A stretch of DNA of 17,536 bases from an uncultured Prevotella sp. Lineage in GTDB: Bacteria; Bacteroidota; Bacteroidia; Bacteroidales; Bacteroidaceae. The position numbers and the translations under genes were made by a program. Within the stretch, counting starts at the first letter, position 1; every line of letters begins with the position of its first letter. The notes beneath the pieces were generated by a model that worked only from the letters and a program-made list of their open reading frames with translations, was not told where the DNA came from and did not search any database. Of this stretch, positions 13,678 to 17,536 are shown in pieces. The DNA lies in contig CALCHM010000132.1 of assembly GCA_937901345.1 (NCBI GenBank), positions 1-17,536 of the forward strand, given 5' to 3'.

Positions 13678-15876
13678 TTATTCGCTCTTTTCACGACGTG
13701 GACGGCGTTCGCCATCTGCAGCTTCACGACGTGGGCGACGTGGGCGTTCTTCCCAACCTTCGGGCTTTTCTTCGAGCACGCGGTGTGAGAGGCGGAATTT
13801 GCCTGTCTTGGGGTCGATTTCAAGGAGCTTCACGCTGATGGTGTCACCTTCCTTAAGTCCTGATTCTTCAACGCTTTCAAGGCGCTTCCAAGAGATTTCA
13901 GAGATGTGGAGCAAACCTTCCTTGCCTGCCATGAATTCTACGAAGCAACCGTAGGGCATGATGCTTACAACCTTTGCGTTGTACACTTCGCCTACTTCGG
14001 GAATGGCTACGATAGCCTTAATCTTTGCGATTGCAGCTTCGATGCTTTCCTTGTTAGGACCGCTCACTTGGATCTTACCTACGCCGTCAGCTTCTTCGAT
14101 AGTGATGGTAGCACCTGTTTCTTCTTGCATACCCTGAATAATCTTACCGCCCGGGCCAATTACAGCACCGATGAATTCCTTAGGAATAGTCATCACTTCG
14201 ATACGTGGAGCATGCGGCTTCAAGTCTGCGCGTGGTTCTGCGATACATTCTGTCAACTTGTTCAAAATGTGTTCGCGTCCAGCCTTAGCTTGCATCAATG
14301 CCTTTTCGAGGATTTCGTATGACAAGCCGTCTACCTTGATATCCATCTGAGTAGCTGTGATACCATCCTTAGTACCAGTAACCTTGAAGTCCATATCGCC
14401 CAAATGGTCTTCATCACCAAGGATGTCAGACAATACAGCGTACTTGTCTTCGCCTGCGTTCTTGATAAGGCCCATTGCGATACCAGATACTGGCTTCTTC
14501 ATTGGAACACCTGCATCCATCAATGCCAAAGTACCTGCACAAACAGTAGCCATAGAAGAAGAACCGTTTGATTCGAGGATGTCTGACATCACGCGGATAG
14601 TATATGGATAGTTTGCAGGAATCATGCCCTTCAATGCACGCCATGCCAAGTGACCGTGACCGATTTCACGACGGCCTACACCACGTTGTGCCTTTGCTTC
14701 ACCTGTAGAGAACGGAGGGAAGTTGTAGTGCAACAAGAAACGTTCCTTGTGCTGGTCGAGTACATCGTCCACCATCTTTTCGTCCAACTTGGTACCCAAA
14801 GTAACAGTACTCAATGACTGAGTTTCACCACGAGTAAAGATAGAAGAACCGTGAGGACCTGGCAATGGATCAACTTCACACCAGATAGGACGGATTTCAG
14901 TAGTCTGACGACCGTCGAGACGCTTGCCTTCGTCCAAGATGCAACGACGCATAGCTTCCTTTTCTACATCGTGGTAGTACTTGTTGATCAATGCTTCCTT
15001 TTCTTCCAATTCTTCTTCAGTGAACTGAGCCTTGAATTCTTCGCGGATAGCTTCGAAAGCTTCGCCACGTTCGTGCTTGTTGCGGTTGCCTGATGCAGCG
15101 ATGGCATAAGCCTTGTCGTAACATGCAGCGTGAACAGCCTGACGGAGTTCTTCGTCGTTTTCTTCGTGGCAATATTCGCGCTTCACGGTAGAACCTACTT
15201 CTTCCATCAATTCCATCTGAGCCTTGCAGTGTGTCTTGATAGCTTCGTGAGCCACCTTCAAAGCTTCGAGCAAATCCTGTTCGCTCACTTCGTCCATTTC
15301 ACCTTCCACCATCATGATGTTTTCATAAGTAGCAGCAACCATCAAGTCCATATCTGCCTTTTCGAGTTGGTCGAAAGTAGGGTTGATAACAAACTTACCG
15401 TCGATGCGAGCTACGCGAACTTCTGAGATAGGACCGTTGAACGGAATGTCAGAAACAGCGAGAGCAGCCGAAGCAGCCAAACCAGCCAAAGCATCCGGCA
15501 TGTCTACACCGTCAGCTGAGAAAAGGATGATGTTAACATAAACTTCTGCGTGGAAGTTATCTGGAAACAAAGGACGCAAAGCGCGGTCTACCAAACGGCA
15601 AGTCAGGATTTCATAATCTGAAGCCTTGCCTTCTCTCTTGGTAAAGCCACCCGGGAAACGTCCGAATGCTGAATATTTTTCTTTATACTCTACCTGTAAC
15701 GGCATGAAATCAGTACCGGGAACTGCATCTTTTGCTGCACAAACAGTAGCAAGCAACATGGTGTTTCCCATGCGAAGCATTACAGAACCGTCTGCCTGTT
15801 TTGCCAGCTTTCCCGTTTCGAGCGTGATGGTTCTTCCATCAGGAAGCTCGATCGTCTTAACAATAGGATTGATCAT
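13678..15876 (-). CDS. pnp: Polyribonucleotide nucleotidyltransferase (PNPase)
   Basis: This phosphorolytic 3'-5' exoribonuclease works in mRNA decay. The 732-residue protein has two RNase PH domains (about 10-230 and 325-550) separated by a helical domain. The second carries the active site: TRGETQSL at 348-355, Asp488 and Asp494 in GDEDHLGDMDF. A KH domain follows at about 557-620, with the GxxG loop GPGGKII at 574-580, and an S1 domain at about 629-700 (PYGCFVEFMAGKEGLLHISE). A short arginine-rich tail (RPRRPRRE... 711-732) extends past S1, a basic feature often seen in Bacteroidetes nucleic-acid-binding proteins. The gene is transcribed alone from a TATCTTTG promoter and converges on the arg operon. 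No rpsO lies next to it, unlike in proteobacteria. Confidence 0.97.
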   Translation of the reverse strand: MINPIVKTIELPDGRTITLETGKLAKQADGSVMLRMGNTMLLATVCAAKDAVPGTDFMPLQVEYKEKYSAFGRFPGGFTKREGKASDYEILTCRLVDRALRPLFPDNFHAEVYVNIILFSADGVDMPDALAGLAASAALAVSDIPFNGPISEVRVARIDGKFVINPTFDQLEKADMDLMVAATYENIMMVEGEMDEVSEQDLLEALKVAHEAIKTHCKAQMELMEEVGSTVKREYCHEENDEELRQAVHAACYDKAYAIAASGNRNKHERGEAFEAIREEFKAQFTEEELEEKEALINKYYHDVEKEAMRRCILDEGKRLDGRQTTEIRPIWCEVDPLPGPHGSSIFTRGETQSLSTVTLGTKLDEKMVDDVLDQHKERFLLHYNFPPFSTGEAKAQRGVGRREIGHGHLAWRALKGMIPANYPYTIRVMSDILESNGSSSMATVCAGTLALMDAGVPMKKPVSGIAMGLIKNAGEDKYAVLSDILGDEDHLGDMDFKVTGTKDGITATQMDIKVDGLSYEILEKALMQAKAGREHILNKLTECIAEPRADLKPHAPRIEVMTIPKEFIGAVIGPGGKIIQGMQEETGATITIEEADGVGKIQVSGPNKESIEAAIAKIKAIVAIPEVGEVYNAKVVSIMPYGCFVEFMAGKEGLLHISEISWKRLESVEESGLKEGDTISVKLLEIDPKTGKFRLSHRVLEEKPEGWEERPRRPRREAADGERRPRREKSE

Positions 15877-15915
15877 AAAAATGTATTATTATAAAATTTT
15901 TATCTAAAATTCGGG

Positions 15916-15923
15916 CAAAGATA
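15916..15923 (-). promoter_or_regulatory. -7 box for pnp
   Basis: TATCTTTG on the minus strand is a perfect TAnnTTTG match. It leaves a leader of about 35-40 bases before the pnp ATG. No clear -33 TTTG was found, so this rests on the -7 box and its position. Confidence 0.6.
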
Positions 15924-16016
15924 GGTATTTATTCTTTTATTAAGGTGCTTCTTTCGCAAAAAGTTGGAATTCTTGTCATTTTTTTCATTTTAACATTCAA
16001 GAACGGTCATAAATGC

Positions 16017-16046
16017 TTTGTTAAACCATGAAAAGGCGTATCTTTG
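16017..16046 (+). promoter_or_regulatory. Promoter of the DUF4369 lipoprotein gene
   Basis: TTTG at 16017-16020, 18 bp, then TATCTTTG at 16039-16046 is a near-perfect Bacteroidetes promoter, 42 bp before the ATG at 16089. It diverges from the pnp promoter. Confidence 0.75.
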
Positions 16047-16088
16047 CACCGAATTTAATTAGAAACGCACACTTTTATAAAATTGAAG

Positions 16089-16799
16089 ATGAAAAAAGTT
16101 GTATATTTTTTGCTTGCACTTGTTTTGGTAGGCCTGGAAGCATGTGATAACGGACCTAAATTCAAGGTTCAAGGTGAAGTTTCTGGCGCAGCAGACAAAA
16201 CGCTTTATTTTGAAGCGTCAGGTTTGGAAGGAATCGTGGTACTTGATTCTGTTGAGTTGGGAAGCGATGGTTGTTTCGATTTTGCTCAAGCTCGTCCGGA
16301 GGCACCTGATTTTTATCGTCTGCGATTGGAGGGTAAAGTCATTAATTTTTCTGTTGATTCCACAGAAACGGTGAGTGTGAAGGCTACTGCTGATAAATTT
16401 GATACAGCATATGAAATTGGAGGATCCGTAAGTAACCAAAAAATCAAAGAGTTGGTTTTGTTGCAAGGTGAGTTGCAGAACAAGGTGGATAAGTTGACAC
16501 AGAATCGTGATATTCCTGCTGGTATTGCACAGCAGACTTTGTCAGCTCTTGTCAATCAATTTAAAGACAAAGTGAAGAAGGAGTATATTTTTACAGCCCC
16601 TAATACGACCTATGCATATTTTGCATTATTCCAAATCAAAAGGCAACTTTATATCAGAAGAAAAGCGAACAATTTTGGAATGAACACATTCCGCGTTGGC
16701 AATTTCGCACATCCCGTTCTCTTTTACAAAAACCGGAAGCCGGATCCCCGATGCCATCAACAGCACTCCGACCAGAATTGCCAGAATGTTTGTATTTAA
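16089..16799 (+). pseudogene. Truncated DUF4369/TlpA-type lipoprotein, fused to foreign sequence
   Basis: The first ~183 residues look like the N-terminal part of a Bacteroidetes thiol-disulfide-type lipoprotein. There is a lipoprotein signal with lipobox LEAC (Cys19) and a DUF4369-like beta domain at about 24-115 (FKVQGEVSGAADKTLYFEA, LDSVELGSDGCFDF). A helical linker follows, ending in TTYAYFALFQ, the typical YFALFQ motif. Such proteins normally continue for another ~150-200 residues into a thioredoxin domain with CxxC. Here the frame instead runs on into sequence that is antisense to another gene (16626-16917) and stops at 16799; the last ~50 residues look like random translation. I start at the ATG at 16089 rather than the TTG at 16083 because it follows the promoter and gives a standard MKK signal. 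Confidence 0.7.
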
Positions 16800-16917
16800 T
16801 AATATCTTTTTCCATTGAATCTATTATATTTTTATATCTGTTTTCACTTTCCGATATTATTTTTTCAGGTGCTTCTTTTACCGAGGTGTTGATATAATCA
16901 ACTGTAAGTCTGTCCAT
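16626..16917 (-). pseudogene. Small membrane-protein ORF, frameshifted, with Shine-Dalgarno
   Basis: The ATG at 16915-16917 is preceded by AAAGGGTG (16923-16930), a real Shine-Dalgarno sequence that overlaps the hemZ stop codon. The first ~36 residues are charged and helical (MDRLTVDYINTSVKEAPEKI onward). At GGAAAAAGAT the frame is lost, and the next frame gives ILLNTNILAILVGVLLMASGIRLPV as a membrane segment followed by a tail with two Cys (CEIANAEC). One fewer A in the run would join them into one coherent protein, so a one-base insertion or sequencing error is likely. The end (stop at 16626) lies at the junction with foreign DNA, so the true 3' end may be missing. Family unknown. Confidence 0.5.
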
Positions 16918-16928
16918 GTAATCACCCT

Positions 16929-17536
16929 TTAAAAATATTTGCCGTAAAAATCTTTAATCTGTTCTTTTCGCTTTATTATTTCATCAAATGAGGAAATATA
17001 TTCATAGGGATATTTCATATTGATTACTCGCTCAATTCTCCCTGTAACTGCCGCAATAATCTTAGAAGATGCTCCCGCACCACAAGCGGCTATTGTATGC
17101 AAATCTTCCATCATATAAAGGTTATACGCGCAAATTTTTTCAGGAAGGGAAAAACCAATATTTTCTCCATTAGACACCGTATTCTTCTGACGATACATAT
17201 AATATGGAGCCAAACCTTCATTTCGCAATACATCATATGCATCGTCCAGCATCCGCTGGACTCGGTCATTTTTTGGATCAAAATGCGTTCCGTCGCCATA
17301 GAGTTTTGAAGAACGCTTGATCGACAATGTATGGATTGTGATATTATCAACCCCCGCGGAAAGAACGTCTTTCAACGATGCCGCAAATGATTCCTCTGTT
17401 TCTCCCGGCAGACCCGCAATTAAATCGGTGTTAATACTATCAAATTGAAATTTCTTTGTCAAGGATACCGCATCTAAATACTGTTCCTTGGTATGGCGTC
17501 TGCCGATAGCAGAAAGAATTTCATCGTTGGTCGTTT
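16929..17536 (-). CDS. hemZ: HemZ-type radical SAM coproporphyrinogen dehydrogenase, C-terminal part (5' end beyond window)
   Basis: The frame is open to the right edge and covers 202 codons. It begins TNDEILSAIGRRHTKEQYLDA, continues with DSINTDLIAGLPGETEESF and ITIHTLSIKRSSKL, then YRQKN, SNGENIGFSLPEKICAYNLYMMED and ACGAGASSKI. These blocks match the C-terminal half of HemZ, the oxygen-independent coproporphyrinogen dehydrogenase-like protein of Bacillota. The radical SAM CxxxCxxC site would be upstream of the window. I do not use the internal TTG at 17462 as start because the homologous frame continues upstream. The small ORF at 16626-16917 follows by 11 bp. HemZ is not what I would expect in Bacteroidales, which supports a foreign or chimeric end. 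Confidence 0.8.
   Translation of the reverse strand, partial: TTNDEILSAIGRRHTKEQYLDAVSLTKKFQFDSINTDLIAGLPGETEESFAASLKDVLSAGVDNITIHTLSIKRSSKLYGDGTHFDPKNDRVQRMLDDAYDVLRNEGLAPYYMYRQKNTVSNGENIGFSLPEKICAYNLYMMEDLHTIAACGAGASSKIIAAVTGRIERVINMKYPYEYISSFDEIIKRKEQIKDFYGKYF

Noticed and set aside
16083..16088. TTG at 16083 as start of the lipoprotein gene
   Set aside because: The ATG two codons later gives a standard MKK signal peptide; nothing favours the TTG.
16642..16799. C-terminal ~50 residues of the DUF4369 ORF as genuine protein
   Set aside because: They are antisense to a membrane-protein ORF, lack any family pattern and lie past the composition and gene-content break.
17460..17462. TTG start making a 177-residue radical SAM protein
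   Set aside because: The frame is open to the window edge and the upstream residues (TNDEILSAIGRRHT) match HemZ, so the gene is simply cut by the window.
16660..17536. A mobile element carrying hemZ
   Set aside because: No transposase, integrase, terminal repeat or target-site duplication is visible, and the genes look like ordinary chromosomal ones.

Overview
The first ~16.6 kb looks like chromosome of a gut- or oral-type Bacteroidales, plausibly Prevotellaceae. The evidence is Bacteroidetes-type -7 boxes (TAnnTTTG) upstream of several genes, a DUF4369/TlpA-type lipoprotein, a PorT-like outer-membrane barrel, and the gene order argR - GNAT acyltransferase - argG - argC - argD. The last ~0.9 kb does not fit: it carries the 3' part of a Clostridia/Bacillota-type hemZ and a small membrane-protein ORF with a real Shine-Dalgarno sequence. 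It is joined to the Bacteroidales DNA inside a truncated lipoprotein gene. An assembly chimera is the simplest explanation; a transfer event is possible.

Layout: 52-8142 is a run of minus-strand genes. They are parE (topoisomerase IV subunit B), a POT-family peptide transporter with a clear intrinsic terminator, uvrA, a small outer-membrane beta-barrel protein, and ung. ung and the barrel gene are 15 bp apart and probably co-transcribed. A 42-bp-period array of palindromic repeats (8227-8411) separates this block from the arginine operon.

The arginine operon (8609-13372, plus strand) starts at a near-consensus promoter (8551-8580) preceded by AT-rich dyads that could be ArgR operators. It encodes the repressor, a GNAT enzyme that probably makes the N-acylglutamate precursor, ArgG, ArgC and ArgD, and ends at a strong terminator (13406-13443). 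pnp then converges on it from the right with its own terminator. pnp and the lipoprotein gene at 16089 diverge from promoters that both carry TATCTTTG boxes.

Apart from the genes, the notable content is intergenic. Two different repeat types occur more than once. One is the 41-42 bp-period palindrome array (8227-8411, with a probable relative at 13467-13545). The other is a set of long inverted repeats between co-directional genes (argG/argC, argC/argD, and a looser one between the barrel gene and uvrA). The two arg-operon copies share a loop core although their arms are unrelated. I see no CRISPR array, tRNA, rRNA, transposase, phage gene or defence system.
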